NCBI RefSeq assembly: GCF_001746835.1
Contig: NZ_CP016094.1
Location: 1,674,001 to 1,738,000 of the forward strand
Direction: 5' to 3'
Length of the DNA stretch: 64,000 nucleotides
From: Lacunisphaera limnophila
GTDB lineage: Bacteria; Verrucomicrobiota; Verrucomicrobiia; Opitutales; Opitutaceae
Shown here: one piece after another, positions 48,681-58,435 of the stretch
Layout of the letters: each line of letters opens with the position of its first letter
How positions within the stretch are numbered: position 1 is the stretch's first letter
Program-made: the position numbers and the translations under genes
The notes under the pieces: model-generated
Told to the model about the DNA's origin: nothing
Database searches by the model: none
What the model saw: the letters and a program-made list of their open reading frames with translations, nothing else

Positions 48681-49832
48681 CTACATTCTCCGGAGGGCGT
48701 CGGCGACCTTGAGGCGCATGGCTTGCTGGGCAGGGAGGATGCCCGTGATGAGCCCGAGCCCGAGGCTGAGGGCAAGGCCGAGCAGCAGGTCGCGCACGGG
48801 GAAGAAGAACAGCGGGAGCATGCCGCCCGTGGGGTCGCCCTGGGAGGTCAGCACCCAGGCGAGCCCGAGGCCGAGTCCGCCGCCGATGCCGGTAAGCAGG
48901 CAGGACTCCGCCAGCACGAGGCCGAGTACCTGGCTATTGGTGAAGCCGATGGCCTTGAGCACCCCCAGTTCGCCGATGCGCTCGCGCACGGCCTGGGACA
49001 TGGTGCTGCCCGTCACGAGCAGGATGGTGAAGAAGACGGCGCCGAGGATGCTGGTGACGATGAGCGCGATGTTGCCGATCTGGTTGGCGAAGCCCTGGGC
49101 GAAGGCGCCCTCGGGCTCGGTCTTGGTCTCGGCAGGGGAGTTCTCGAATTCCTGGTCGACCGCGCGGGCGACCGCGGCGGCCTGGGCGGGGTCCTTGACC
49201 CGGATCGTGTACCAGCCGACCTGGCCGGTGCCCCAGTTCTGGGCCCGGCGGGCCTCGTCGAAGTAGTCGTAGCGGAAGAACAGGGCGGTCGTGTCGGTGC
49301 CCTTTTTCTCGCCGTCGAAGATGCCGACGAGCTCGAACTCCCAGGTCTGCCGCATCCAAATGGGGGACATGATCGGGATCTTGTCACCGATCTTCCAGCC
49401 GAAGCGCTGGGCGGTGTTGCGCCCGACGATGGCGCCCGTGCGGGTCGCGAGCCATGCCTGCATCTGCTCGGGTGGCAGGCGGAACTCGGGGAACATGGCC
49501 ATGAACTGCTCCGGCACCACGGGGCATTGCATGAAGAAATTCTTCGGGTCCTGGTAGATCCCGCCGAACCAGGTCTGGTGCGCCGCCGCGGCGACGCCGG
49601 GGAGGCGCTCCATGCGCGCCTGGTAGGTTTCCGGCAGCAGCTGGATGAGCGACACCTTGTGGCGCACGATCAGCCGGTCCGCCCCGGCCAGCTCGACGCC
49701 GCCGACCAGCGCCTGCTTGATGGCGCAGAGAAAGCCGAAAAGCACGAAGGCCACGAGGATCGACAGGAGCGTCAGCGCCGTCCGCAGCTTGCGGCGCCGG
49801 AGATTGCCCCAGACCAGGTGGAAGAACTTCAT
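48681..49832 (-). CDS. ABC exporter permease (MacB/FtsX-like)
   Basis: 383 aa. Same architecture as the next gene: helix at about 15-35, MacB_PCD domain, and the TGSTMSQAVRERIGELGVLKAIGFTNSQVLGL segment before the final helices. Starts inside the stop codon of the ATPase gene (4-nt overlap). Confidence 0.92.
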   Translation of the reverse strand: MKFFHLVWGNLRRRKLRTALTLLSILVAFVLFGFLCAIKQALVGGVELAGADRLIVRHKVSLIQLLPETYQARMERLPGVAAAAHQTWFGGIYQDPKNFFMQCPVVPEQFMAMFPEFRLPPEQMQAWLATRTGAIVGRNTAQRFGWKIGDKIPIMSPIWMRQTWEFELVGIFDGEKKGTDTTALFFRYDYFDEARRAQNWGTGQVGWYTIRVKDPAQAAAVARAVDQEFENSPAETKTEPEGAFAQGFANQIGNIALIVTSILGAVFFTILLVTGSTMSQAVRERIGELGVLKAIGFTNSQVLGLVLAESCLLTGIGGGLGLGLAWVLTSQGDPTGGMLPLFFFPVRDLLLGLALSLGLGLITGILPAQQAMRLKVADALRRM

Positions 49833-50536
49833 GACTGCGCCTCGCTGGTGAGCCGGCCCTTGGTGAGGTGGACAGTGCGGGCCGCGCGCGCGGAGGCGTG
49901 CGGGTCGTGGGTCACCATGACGATGGTCTTGCCGTGCTCGCGGTTGAGGGCCGTGAGCAGGTCGAGGATCTCGTCGCCCGCCTTGCGGTCGAGGTCGCCG
50001 GTCGGCTCGTCGCAGAGCAGGAGGGTCGGGTCCGTGACGATGCCGCGGGCGATGCCCACGCGCTGCTGTTCGCCGCCCGACATCGTCCGGGGATAATGCG
50101 TGGCGCGGTGGGACAGCCCGACCATGGCGAGGGCGGTGGCGACGTGCTTTTGCCGCTGGACCTTGGTCAGGGGGGTGAGCAGGAGCGGGAGCTCCACGTT
50201 GCGCTCCGCCGTCAGCACGGGCATGAGGTTGTAGAGCTGGAAGACGAAGCCGATGTGCCGCGCGCGCCAGGCGGCAAGCTGGCGGTCGGAGAGGTTGTCG
50301 AGGCGGTCGCCCGCCACGGACACGCTGCCCTTGGTCGGGCGGTCGAGGCCGCCGATGAGGTTCAGCAGCGTGCTCTTGCCCGAGCCGGAGGGGCCCATGA
50401 GGGCGACGAATTCGCCGGCGGGCACGTGCAACGTGAGGTCCGAAAGCACATGGATGTCCTCCGAACCGCGGTGGAAAATCTTTTCCACGGCGTCCACGCG
50501 GACCAGCGGTTCTTTCTGCGGGGTTGGGTCGCTCAT
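49829..50536 (-). CDS. ABC exporter ATPase (LolD/MacB-type)
   Basis: 235 aa. Walker A GPSGSGKST, signature MSGGEQQRVGIARG, Walker B LLLCDEPTGDLD and switch HDPHA. Powers the two permeases. Overlaps the adaptor gene upstream and the permease downstream by 4 nt each. Confidence 0.95.
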   Translation of the reverse strand: MSDPTPQKEPLVRVDAVEKIFHRGSEDIHVLSDLTLHVPAGEFVALMGPSGSGKSTLLNLIGGLDRPTKGSVSVAGDRLDNLSDRQLAAWRARHIGFVFQLYNLMPVLTAERNVELPLLLTPLTKVQRQKHVATALAMVGLSHRATHYPRTMSGGEQQRVGIARGIVTDPTLLLCDEPTGDLDRKAGDEILDLLTALNREHGKTIVMVTHDPHASARAARTVHLTKGRLTSEAQS

Positions 50537-51753
50537 AAGCGGGTGGGGCGCACGGAGGCGCCGTCGGTCAGCTCGGTCGGGGCGTCCAGGGCGACGGTCT
50601 CGCCGTCGGCCACGCCGGCACTGAGGGTGGTCTCGGCGTCCTGTGTGCCGACAACCGTCACGGCGCGGCGCTCGGCCCGGCCGCCCGTCACAACGAAGAC
50701 GACGTCGCGGCCGTCCCGGTTTTGCACGGCGGCCTTGGGGACGAGCACGAGGCGGGCCGGGTTGGCGGCCGGCGCGGCGCCGCTGTCGCGGAAGGCCACC
50801 TTCACCGCCATCTGCGGCAGGATGCGCGGGTCGAGCTGGTCGAAGCCGACCCGGACGCGGACGGTGGACTTCTGCCGGTCCGCGGTGGGGATGATGGCGA
50901 TGACCTTGCAGGGAATTTTCCAGCCGGCATAGGCGTCGAGCGTGGCCTCAACCCCCTGGCCGGGGGCGACGCGGTTGATGTAGCTCTCGTTGACGTCGAT
51001 CTCGATCTCGCGCGAATCCATGTCGACGACGGTGCAGATGCCGGTGCGGGTGAAGCCGCCCGAGGACATCGGGGAGATCATCTCGCCGGGCTGGGCGTTC
51101 TTGGAGGTGACGATGCCGGCGAAGGGGGCGCGGATGATGGTGTCGTCGAGTTGCTGTTGCCAGATGGCGACGGTGCGCTCGGCCACGGTCACGGTGGTTG
51201 CCTGCTGGGCCAGGCGCGCGCGGGCGGCGAGGGCTGCGGTCTCGGCGCGGTCGAAGTCGGCCTGGCTGGCGACGGTGCCCTGGAGCAGGGTGGCGAGGCG
51301 CCGGAGGTCGCGCTCGGCCTCGATGACGCGGACCTTGGTCTCCTCCAAGGCGGATTGCGCCGCGGCCAGCTGCGCCTGCGCGAGCTCGAGGTTGCCCCGG
51401 ACGTTGGTGTCATCGAGCCGGGCGAGGATCTGGCCGGCGTCGACGCGGACACCCTCCTCGATGAGAATTTCCATCACCTTGCCGGTGACCTTGGAAGAGA
51501 CGGTCGCCTCGCGGCGGGCGGTCACGTAGCCCGAGGCGTTGAGCACGGTACGTTCGGCGCCAGTGGCCGACACCGCACGGGCCACCGCGGTGCGGAGGGC
51601 CGGCGGCTGGGGCCGGGCGAACCACCAAGCCGCGGCCAGAGCCAGCAGGAGGAGGATGGCGGCCAGCACCAGCGGCAGGATCCGACGGGGGGCGGCCGGC
51701 GGTGTGCCGCGTTCGATGCGCAAGTCATCCAAGCTGGGGCGCGACGGGGTCAT
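50533..51753 (-). CDS. HlyD/MacA-type periplasmic adaptor
   Basis: 406 aa from ATG 51753. One N-terminal membrane helix (VLAAILLLLALAAAWWFA), lipoyl/barrel-sandwich halves (ATVSSKVTGKVMEILIEEGVRVDAGQILARLD, IRAPFAGIVTSKNAQPGEMIS) around a coiled-coil hairpin, then beta-barrel and C-terminal domains. It links the ABC pump to an outer-membrane channel encoded elsewhere. First gene of the operon; divergent from galK. Confidence 0.93.
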   Translation of the reverse strand: MTPSRPSLDDLRIERGTPPAAPRRILPLVLAAILLLLALAAAWWFARPQPPALRTAVARAVSATGAERTVLNASGYVTARREATVSSKVTGKVMEILIEEGVRVDAGQILARLDDTNVRGNLELAQAQLAAAQSALEETKVRVIEAERDLRRLATLLQGTVASQADFDRAETAALAARARLAQQATTVTVAERTVAIWQQQLDDTIIRAPFAGIVTSKNAQPGEMISPMSSGGFTRTGICTVVDMDSREIEIDVNESYINRVAPGQGVEATLDAYAGWKIPCKVIAIIPTADRQKSTVRVRVGFDQLDPRILPQMAVKVAFRDSGAAPAANPARLVLVPKAAVQNRDGRDVVFVVTGGRAERRAVTVVGTQDAETTLSAGVADGETVALDAPTELTDGASVRPTRL

Positions 51754-51878
51754 GCGATTGCGAGATAAACAGCCAACGCGGCGGAGGGTCAATGGCGATA
51801 GAGATACCATGACTTCCGTCATGGCCGGGTGGTGGCTTGAAGTGCCGCCGTTTTCCCGTCACTCATGGAAGGAATCGT

Positions 51879-53024
51879 ATGACCAACGTGTCCGGCTCCT
51901 CCCTTGCGCAACAGTTCCAGCAGGCCTTTGGCCGCGCGCCGGTCGTCGTCGCCCGGGCGCCCGGGCGCGTGGAGTTCATCGGGAACCACACCGACTACAA
52001 CGGCGGGGCTGTGCTGGGGGCGGCGATCAACCGGTCCGTCACGGTGGCGGCGGGGCCGAATGCGGACGGTCGTTTCCGCCTGCGCAGCACGAGCGGAACG
52101 CCGTCGCTGGACCTGGCGGCCGTGCCCGCCGGCCGGCTGACGGGGGCGGAGGCCTGGGCCAATTACCCGCTGGGGGTGTGGCGGTCGCTGGGTGACTTCA
52201 ACCTGCCGCAGCCGGCCGGTTTTGACCTGCTGGTCGATTCCGACCTGCCCCCCGGGGCCGGGCTCAGCAGCAGCGCGGCCTTGGAACTCGCGACGGCGCT
52301 GGCCCTCTTGCAGCTGGCGGGGTCCGGCCCGATCACGCCGGACCGGCTCGCCACGCTGGGTCGTCACGCGGAGAACAAGTATGTGGGCGTGCCCTGCGGC
52401 ATCCTCGACCAAGGCACGAGCGCCTTCGGGGCGGCGGGCCAGCTCGTGCATATTGATTGCCGCGGACCGGTGTTCTCCCGGGTACCGCTGCCCGGCGCCG
52501 TGCATTTGTGGATTTTCAACACCAAGGAGAAGCACGCGCTGGTGGACGGGTTGTACGCGACCCGTCACCGCGAGTGCATGGAGGCGGCCAAGACGCTCGG
52601 GGTGGCCCTCCTCGCCGATCTCACGCCGGCCCGGCTGCTACCGTTGCTGCCGAAACTGACGGCCGAACAGGCCAAGCGGGCGCAACATATCGTCGCGGAA
52701 CACGCCCGGGTGCACGCCACCGGGGAGGCCCTCGCGGCCGGCGACCTCGTCGCAGCGGGCCGTCTGCTCACGGCCTCGCACCGCAGCTCTCAGCACCTCT
52801 TTGAGAACAGCACGCCGGCGCTGGACCGCCTGGTGGACCTGCTGGAGAAACATCCGGCCGTGCTGGGCGCGCGCCTCACGGGCGGCGGTTTCGGCGGGGC
52901 GGTGATGGCGTTGACGCGCGACTCGTTCACGCCGGCCGATGCCGAGGTGATCGCGGCGCAATCCGGTTCGCACCCCGAGGTCATCCACCTGTTGACGGCC
53001 GACGGGGCGCGGGTGGTGGGATGA
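51879..53024 (+). CDS. galK: galactokinase
   Basis: 381 aa GHMP kinase. APGRVEFIGNHTDYNGG at the N-terminus and LPPGAGLSSSAALE (phosphate loop) identify galactokinase; the LTGGGFGGAVMAL motif lies near the C-terminus. Phosphorylates galactose for the Leloir pathway. Start at ATG 51879, preceded by GGAAGGA. No other gal genes are in the window. Confidence 0.95.
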   Translation: MTNVSGSSLAQQFQQAFGRAPVVVARAPGRVEFIGNHTDYNGGAVLGAAINRSVTVAAGPNADGRFRLRSTSGTPSLDLAAVPAGRLTGAEAWANYPLGVWRSLGDFNLPQPAGFDLLVDSDLPPGAGLSSSAALELATALALLQLAGSGPITPDRLATLGRHAENKYVGVPCGILDQGTSAFGAAGQLVHIDCRGPVFSRVPLPGAVHLWIFNTKEKHALVDGLYATRHRECMEAAKTLGVALLADLTPARLLPLLPKLTAEQAKRAQHIVAEHARVHATGEALAAGDLVAAGRLLTASHRSSQHLFENSTPALDRLVDLLEKHPAVLGARLTGGGFGGAVMALTRDSFTPADAEVIAAQSGSHPEVIHLLTADGARVVG

Positions 53025-53033
53025 GAATTCCGA

Positions 53034-53084
53034 TGTAGGGGCGCCTGGGGCGCGCCCTTGGGCGTGGACGAGCCACGCCCTACA
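53034..53084. terminator. nested hairpin between convergent genes
   Basis: Inner stem GGGCGTGG (53060-53067), loop ACGAG, CCACGCCC (53073-53080) is perfect; outer arms TGTAGGG(G)CG and CGCCCTACA extend it. It lies between convergent galK and a cupin gene and should terminate both. Confidence 0.65.
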
Positions 53085-53099
53085 GGGTTTGATCGCCCT

Positions 53100-53444
53100 T
53101 CAGTCGAACCACTCGTCGTGGGGGTCGAAGGCGGGGACAGGGATGTTGACGAACTTGATCTGGCCGATGAGGCGGTGGCGGCAGCCGGGCTTGATCAGGA
53201 TGGTGGACATGGGACGCACCGGGTGGAGTTCCCCGTCGAGCTCCATGTGGCCCTCGCCTTCGAGGATCAGGTAGATCTCGGTGAGTTTTTTGTGGTAGTG
53301 CGTCTGGGTGTCGACCTTGGCGTCCACGAGGTGGATGGTGGCCACGGGATTGTCGGGGGTGGCAAAGGCGCGGCGCGACTGGCCGCAGGGGCAGGGCACG
53401 GCCGGGATGTCATCGAAATGGGCGACGGTGAATTGCGGGGTCAT
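53100..53444 (-). CDS. single-cupin protein
   Basis: 114 aa. KVDTQTHYHKKLTEIYLILEGEGHMELDGE (HxH...E metal motif; the final histidine is in CRHRL) forms one small cupin barrel. CPCGQSR near the N-terminus holds two cysteines. Role unknown; may be a sugar isomerase or sensor. Confidence 0.8.
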   Translation of the reverse strand: MTPQFTVAHFDDIPAVPCPCGQSRRAFATPDNPVATIHLVDAKVDTQTHYHKKLTEIYLILEGEGHMELDGELHPVRPMSTILIKPGCRHRLIGQIKFVNIPVPAFDPHDEWFD

Positions 53445-53628
53445 GGCGGGGATCGATGGGGGTTAGGCCGACGAGGCACGAACGCTTGCGGGGGTAGGGT
53501 AGGGCGATGAGACGGAGGCTGTCCATCCGTGTTCACCGGTGTGGTGGGCTGGACGGTCCCATAGGGAAGGTTCATTTCGCTCTTGGAGGGCATCGCCCGG
53601 CCGCGTAGACAGGGCGCCGGTTGCCTTC

Positions 53629-55683
53629 ATGAAATTCCACGTCTGGCTCAAGGTCATCCTCTGGACGCTCGTCGTCGCCGCCGGCGTCACCGCGATTGGC
53701 GTGCTTGCGTGGTCGCGCGGGGAGCCGGTGAGCACGTTGTGGGTCGTGGTGGCGGCGGTGTGCGTGTTCGCCGTGTCGTACCGGTTTCACTCGGCCTGGC
53801 TGATGGCGAAGGTGCTGACGCTGGACGAGCTGCGGGCGCCGCCGGCGGTGGTGAAGGAGGACGGGAAGGATTTTGTGCAGACGAACAAGTGGATCGTCTT
53901 CGGGCACCACTTCGCGGCGATTGCCGGGCCGGGGCCGCTGGTCGGGCCGGTGCTGGCGGCGCAGTTTGGTTTTCTACCGGGCATGCTGTGGATGCTGGTC
54001 GGGGCGACGCTCGGCGGGGCGGTGCACGACTGCGTGATCTTGTTCTGCTCGGTGCGGCGCGGGGGTAAGTCGCTCGGCCAGATGGTGCGGGACGAAGTCG
54101 GGCCCTTTGCCGGCGTGGTCGCCCTGGTGAGCATCGTGGCGATCATGGTCATCTTGCTGGCGGTGCTGGGGCTGGTGGTGGTCAACGCGCTGGCGGAGAG
54201 CCCGTGGGGGTTGTTCACGATCGCGGCGACGATGCCCATTGCGGTCGTGATGGGCTGCGGCCTGCGATACGGCGGGCACAGCGGGCGGTGGTTGGTGGCG
54301 ATCAGCGCGTTCGGCGTGGTCGCGTTGCTGGCGGCGGTCTGGGGCGGCCAGTTTCTCCCCGGCACGGCGCTGGAGGGCTGGCTCACGCTGCACGGCACGA
54401 CGCTGGCGTGGTGGATCATGGGGTACGGCGTGGTGGCGTCGATATTGCCGGTCTGGCTGCTGCTGGCGCCGCGCGACTACCTGAGCACGTTCATGAAGAT
54501 CGGCACGGTGGCGGCCATGGGCCTGGCGATCGTGGCGCTGGCGCCGATGCTGAAGATGCCGGCGATCACGAAGTTCGTCGACGGCACGGGCCCGGTGGTG
54601 GCGGGGCCGTGGTTCCCGTTTGTGTTCATCACCATCGCGTGTGCGGCGGTGTCGGGTTTCCACTCGCTGATCGCCTCGGGCACGACCCCGAAGCTGCTGA
54701 TGCGCGAGAGCCACATCCGCACGGTGGGCTACGGCGCGATGGTCACGGAAATGGTGGTGGGCCTGATGGCGCTGATCGCGGCGTGCGCGATGGAGCCGGG
54801 CGAGTATTTTGCGATCAACATGAAGGGCGAGGCGGCGGTCGTGACGGCGCGGGTGACGGAGCTGGGGTTTCCGGTGACGACCGGGCAGATGGACGCGCTG
54901 GCGGCGAGCGTGGGCGAAAAGACGATGATCGGGCGCACCGGCGGGGCGCCGACCTTCGCGGTGGGCATGGCCCAGATGTTTGCGGGCGTGCTCGGTTCCC
55001 CGGGCGCGATGGCGCTATGGTACCACTTTGCGATCATGTTCGAGGCGCTTTTCATCCTGACGACGATCGACGCCGGCACGCGGGTGGGGCGGTTTGTGGT
55101 GCAGGATTTGCTCGGGCTGTTTTTCAAAAAGCTGGGCGACACGCGGTCGTTCGCGGGCAACACCGTGGCGACCCTGCTCTTTGTCGGGGCTTGGGGCTGG
55201 TTCCTTTACCAGGGCGTGGTGGATCCGTTGGGCGGGATCAATTCCCTGTGGCCGATCTTCGGCGTGGCGAACCAGCTGCTGGCGGTGATCGCGCTGGCGC
55301 TCGGTACGACCGTGCTGATCAAGATGGGCCGGGTGCGTTACCTGTGGGTGACGCTGGGGCCGCTGGCGTGGCTGCTGGCGGTGACGATGACGGCGGGCTG
55401 GATGAAGATATTCAGCCCCGCGCCCGTCGGGTTCCTGGCCATCGCCCGTGGGCTGCAGGGGAAAGTCGCCGCCGGGGGCACCCCCGCCGAGCTGGCGGTG
55501 TGGCGCGCCCAGATCCTGAACAACCACATTGATGCGGCCGTGACCGGGACCTTCCTCGTGTTGGTGTTGCTGGTGGTCGCGGCGAACGCCCGCGGGTGGT
55601 GGCTGCTGCTCTCCGGGCGCCGCCCGGTTGAACTCCGGGAAGAAACCTACGTGCCGCTGGCCGCGGCGCCGGCCGGGAAATGA
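53629..55683 (+). CDS. cstA: CstA-family pyruvate/peptide transporter
   Basis: 684 aa with about 16 membrane helices. WIVFGHHFAAIAGPGPLVGPVLAAQFGFLPGMLWMLVGATLGGAVHDCVILFCSVRRGGKSLGQM is the CstA core; TIDAGTRVGRFVVQDLLG and SLWPIFGVANQLLA follow near the C-terminus. CstA-type proteins take up pyruvate (BtsT/CstA) under carbon limitation. ATG 53629 is used; an upstream start would give an implausible N-terminus. Confidence 0.94.
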   Translation: MKFHVWLKVILWTLVVAAGVTAIGVLAWSRGEPVSTLWVVVAAVCVFAVSYRFHSAWLMAKVLTLDELRAPPAVVKEDGKDFVQTNKWIVFGHHFAAIAGPGPLVGPVLAAQFGFLPGMLWMLVGATLGGAVHDCVILFCSVRRGGKSLGQMVRDEVGPFAGVVALVSIVAIMVILLAVLGLVVVNALAESPWGLFTIAATMPIAVVMGCGLRYGGHSGRWLVAISAFGVVALLAAVWGGQFLPGTALEGWLTLHGTTLAWWIMGYGVVASILPVWLLLAPRDYLSTFMKIGTVAAMGLAIVALAPMLKMPAITKFVDGTGPVVAGPWFPFVFITIACAAVSGFHSLIASGTTPKLLMRESHIRTVGYGAMVTEMVVGLMALIAACAMEPGEYFAINMKGEAAVVTARVTELGFPVTTGQMDALAASVGEKTMIGRTGGAPTFAVGMAQMFAGVLGSPGAMALWYHFAIMFEALFILTTIDAGTRVGRFVVQDLLGLFFKKLGDTRSFAGNTVATLLFVGAWGWFLYQGVVDPLGGINSLWPIFGVANQLLAVIALALGTTVLIKMGRVRYLWVTLGPLAWLLAVTMTAGWMKIFSPAPVGFLAIARGLQGKVAAGGTPAELAVWRAQILNNHIDAAVTGTFLVLVLLVVAANARGWWLLLSGRRPVELREETYVPLAAAPAGK

Positions 55684-56123
55684 GGCGCATCGCGGTCATC
55701 GCCGACACACACGACCGGGTGCCGCCCGGGCTGCTGGCGCGTCTGGCCGGGGCCGATGAGATCTGGCATCTCGGCGACGTGTGCGAGCCGGAGGTGCTGG
55801 CGGAGTTCGAGGCCCTGGGGAAGCCGTTGCAGGTGGTGCTCGGGAACAACGAGTGGCACAACCTTTGGCCGCTGGAGCTGGAGCTGGAGCGGTCAGGGCA
55901 TCGTTTTCACCTGGTGCACATCCCGCCGCGGCACGCCCCCGCGGGGGTGGGGTTTGTGCTGCATGGTCACACCCATGTGCCGCGCGACGAGACCGATGCC
56001 GCCGGCGTGCGCTGGCTGAATCCGGGATGCATCACGCGGCCGCGCGGCGGCACGACGCACGGGTTTGCGTGGCTGATCCTGCAGGAGGGCGCCGCGCCCC
56101 GGTGGGAGCGCGTGGAGCTCTGA
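55680..56123 (+). CDS. YfcE/MJ0936-type metallophosphoesterase
   Basis: 147 aa. IADTHDR (D8, H10), LGDV, GNNEW, VHIPPRH and LHGHTHVP form a complete dinuclear metal site of the small phosphodiesterase group. Start overlaps the cstA stop codon (ATGA), so the two are translated together. Substrate unknown. Confidence 0.88.
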   Translation: MRRIAVIADTHDRVPPGLLARLAGADEIWHLGDVCEPEVLAEFEALGKPLQVVLGNNEWHNLWPLELELERSGHRFHLVHIPPRHAPAGVGFVLHGHTHVPRDETDAAGVRWLNPGCITRPRGGTTHGFAWLILQEGAAPRWERVEL

Positions 56124-56132
56124 CGCGAGGCG

Positions 56133-56963
56133 TCAGGACTGGACCGGCGGGACCGGGGCGGCCACCTGGGCGCCGAGTTCAGCGCGACGGTATTGGAAGC
56201 GGCCGACGTTGACGACCTCGGGCGGCTCGGTGCCGGCGATGATGCCGAAGGAAGTGATGACGCAGGCGATGCTGCCGCGGCGGCCGGCACGGGCCTGTTC
56301 CTGGATACGGGGCGGCGTGGGTTTGCCGTCCTTGCCGATGGTCGAAAGCAGGACGCGGCCGTCGGGCTCGATGATGACGAGGCTGTTGCCCGGCGTCTTG
56401 CCGGTGGCGTAGCTGCCCGCGACGGTGGCGAAGACCGAGGCGCGTTCGTCGGACGACTGCACGATGGTGATATCGTCCGGCACATCGCTGAGGCGTTTCT
56501 GCGGGAGGCCGAAGCGGAGGCCGACGGCGATGAGGACGACGGCGATGGCAAAGAGACCGGCGACCTCCAGGACCGAGCGAAGGGGGCTGGTCTGGCGGGC
56601 GCTGCGGGGGCGGGAGGAAGTTTTCGTCGGGACGACTGCGCCGGCGGAGAGGAACGGCGGGAGTTCGATCAGTTCCGCGGGGGTGTCGGCCGTCCAGTAG
56701 TCGTCGAAGAGGGAAACGCTCTTGTGGACACGGATGCGGCCCTGGTGGGCGGCGAGCCGGTAGCTGCGGTCGCCGCGGTGCACGATGAAACCGGGCTCGA
56801 CCTTGGCGCCGACCGCGGTCGGAGCGAGCAGGAGCAGTTTTTCCGCGAAGCGGATGATGTCCTCGATCGAATGCTGGCCGGCTTCCAGGCGTTCCGACGC
56901 CGGAGCGAGCGCCGAGGCGTCGGCGGTGAGGTAGACCAGAGTAATGCGGTAGGTCACACTCAT
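56133..56963 (-). CDS. single-pass membrane hypothetical protein
   Basis: 276 aa. Cytoplasmic N-terminal part (about 1-125), one membrane helix (about 133-153, VLEVAGLFAIAVVLIAVGLRF), then a periplasmic C-terminal half with SFGIIAGTEPPEVVNVGRFQYRR. No family recognised. Coupled by a 4-nt overlap to the prepilin-like gene upstream, so it may take part in pilus or secretion-system function. Confidence 0.6.
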   Translation of the reverse strand: MSVTYRITLVYLTADASALAPASERLEAGQHSIEDIIRFAEKLLLLAPTAVGAKVEPGFIVHRGDRSYRLAAHQGRIRVHKSVSLFDDYWTADTPAELIELPPFLSAGAVVPTKTSSRPRSARQTSPLRSVLEVAGLFAIAVVLIAVGLRFGLPQKRLSDVPDDITIVQSSDERASVFATVAGSYATGKTPGNSLVIIEPDGRVLLSTIGKDGKPTPPRIQEQARAGRRGSIACVITSFGIIAGTEPPEVVNVGRFQYRRAELGAQVAAPVPPVQS

Positions 56964-57475
56964 TTCTCGATGATGTAGACCAGCGAGTTGGTGGAGCCGA
57001 CCTGGATGAGGCCGCTTTCGAGATCACCGTTGTCCATCTGCTTGTCGATCATGCGGAACAGCGCCTCATCATCGCTGAGGGGCTGGAGGCCCGAGGCGGT
57101 TTGCACGATAATCGCGGCCTTGGCGGTGATGCCATCCGCGGGGACGTCGAAATTCCATTTATAGACCCCGCCGATGGGACTCGGAAACCGGAAGCGGGAC
57201 GGCATGCCGGTGGCCACTTCGGGTGGGATGACCTGAGGATCGCTGTTGGCCGGCCAGACGGCATTCTGCAAATTGTAGGTGATCAGCGTGGTGGAAAACT
57301 GGCGGAGGTCGTTTTCCAGCGCGGTCGTCTTGGACCGCATGGTGATATGCCGGTAGGTCGGCAGGGCCGCGGCGGCCAGCATCCCGATGATCACGACCAC
57401 GACCATGATCTCCACCAAGGTGAAGGCATGCAGCCGGCGGCTGACGATGGCGGAGTTGGGCACGCGAGGCGGCAT
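56960..57475 (-). CDS. prepilin-like (type II secretion/pilin) protein
   Basis: 171 aa. RRLHAFTLVEIMVVVVIIGMLAAAALPTY is a class III prepilin leader and N-terminal helix: cleavage before Phe, Glu5 present. The C-terminal domain is small and beta-like. It resembles Verrucomicrobia/Planctomycetes pseudopilins. No peptidase or ATPase genes nearby. Confidence 0.88.
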   Translation of the reverse strand: MPPRVPNSAIVSRRLHAFTLVEIMVVVVIIGMLAAAALPTYRHITMRSKTTALENDLRQFSTTLITYNLQNAVWPANSDPQVIPPEVATGMPSRFRFPSPIGGVYKWNFDVPADGITAKAAIIVQTASGLQPLSDDEALFRMIDKQMDNGDLESGLIQVGSTNSLVYIIEK

Positions 57476-57675
57476 TTAGGGTATTGAACCTAGAGTAGAT
57501 AGGAGAATGGAGCCGCCGCAAGCCTTCTGCGGTAAAATGGTCCTGAGAATGTCATCCTATTAACTGCGAACCATCCGGGAAAGGTTCCCGGCTACTTTTC
57601 TACGCCCGGGCCGCGGGGCCGAAGCGTGTAATAAAACTGGCGAAGGGTGCCGGGCGGAGCTACCACGGGGTCTTT

Positions 57676-58374
57676 GTGAGCGAAACTATTTCACCAGCGA
57701 ACTTTGCGGCGATGGGCCTGGTGTTGGTGCCGAGCCGGCGGGCGCGGTCCTACCGGCTGACCTTGCGCAAGGACGGAACGGCAGCGGTCACGATTCCGCC
57801 GCGGGGGTCGGAGTCCGGGGCGCGTGCGTTTGCCGAGGAGCACCAAGCCTGGCTGACGCGGGCGCGGGCGCGCCAGGCGCGGCGACCGCGTCCGGCCGCC
57901 GTCTGGACGGTGGGCACGGCGGTATTGTGGCGTGGCGAGCTGACGGAAATCCGCGAGGCGCGGGCGGGGGAGCGGCCCCAGGTTTGCCTCGCCGCGGATG
58001 TGTTCCGGGTGCCGGCGCTGGCCGGCGACCTGCGGTTGGCGCTGGAAGCGGGCTTTGCGCGCCGGGCCAAGATCGAGCTGCCGGCGCGCACCTGGGAACT
58101 CGCCGCGGAGACGGGGGCGGACGTGAAGCGGGTGACGGTGCGTAACCAGCGGTCGCGCTGGGGATCCTGCTCAGCCGGCGGCACACTCTCGCTGAACTGG
58201 CGGCTGGTACAGGCGCCCGATTTCGTGCGCGACTACATCATCTACCACGAACTCGCCCACTTGCGGGAGATGAACCATTCCGACCGGTTTTGGGCGCACG
58301 TGGAGACGCTGTGCCCGGGGTGGCGCGACGCCGAACGCTGGCTCAAGCGGAACGGGTCGCTGCTGGGGTTGTGA
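57676..58374 (+). CDS. YgjP-like zinc metallopeptidase-fold protein
   Basis: 232 aa from a GTG start. SRRARSYRLTLRKDGTAAVTIPPRGS at the N-terminus, then VTVRNQRSRWGSCSAGGTLSLNWRLVQAP and IIYHELAHLREMNHSDRFW with the HExxH zinc motif. This is the YgjP/WLM-related family; in several bacteria it sits beside HsdR or UTP-related genes. Activity unproven. Confidence 0.9.
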   Translation: MSETISPANFAAMGLVLVPSRRARSYRLTLRKDGTAAVTIPPRGSESGARAFAEEHQAWLTRARARQARRPRPAAVWTVGTAVLWRGELTEIREARAGERPQVCLAADVFRVPALAGDLRLALEAGFARRAKIELPARTWELAAETGADVKRVTVRNQRSRWGSCSAGGTLSLNWRLVQAPDFVRDYIIYHELAHLREMNHSDRFWAHVETLCPGWRDAERWLKRNGSLLGL

Positions 58375-58435
58375 GGCGGTCGTCCCAAGCTTTTGACCTA
58401 CAGGCGGAGTCTCCGAACCGCGCCTTACTTCAAGG

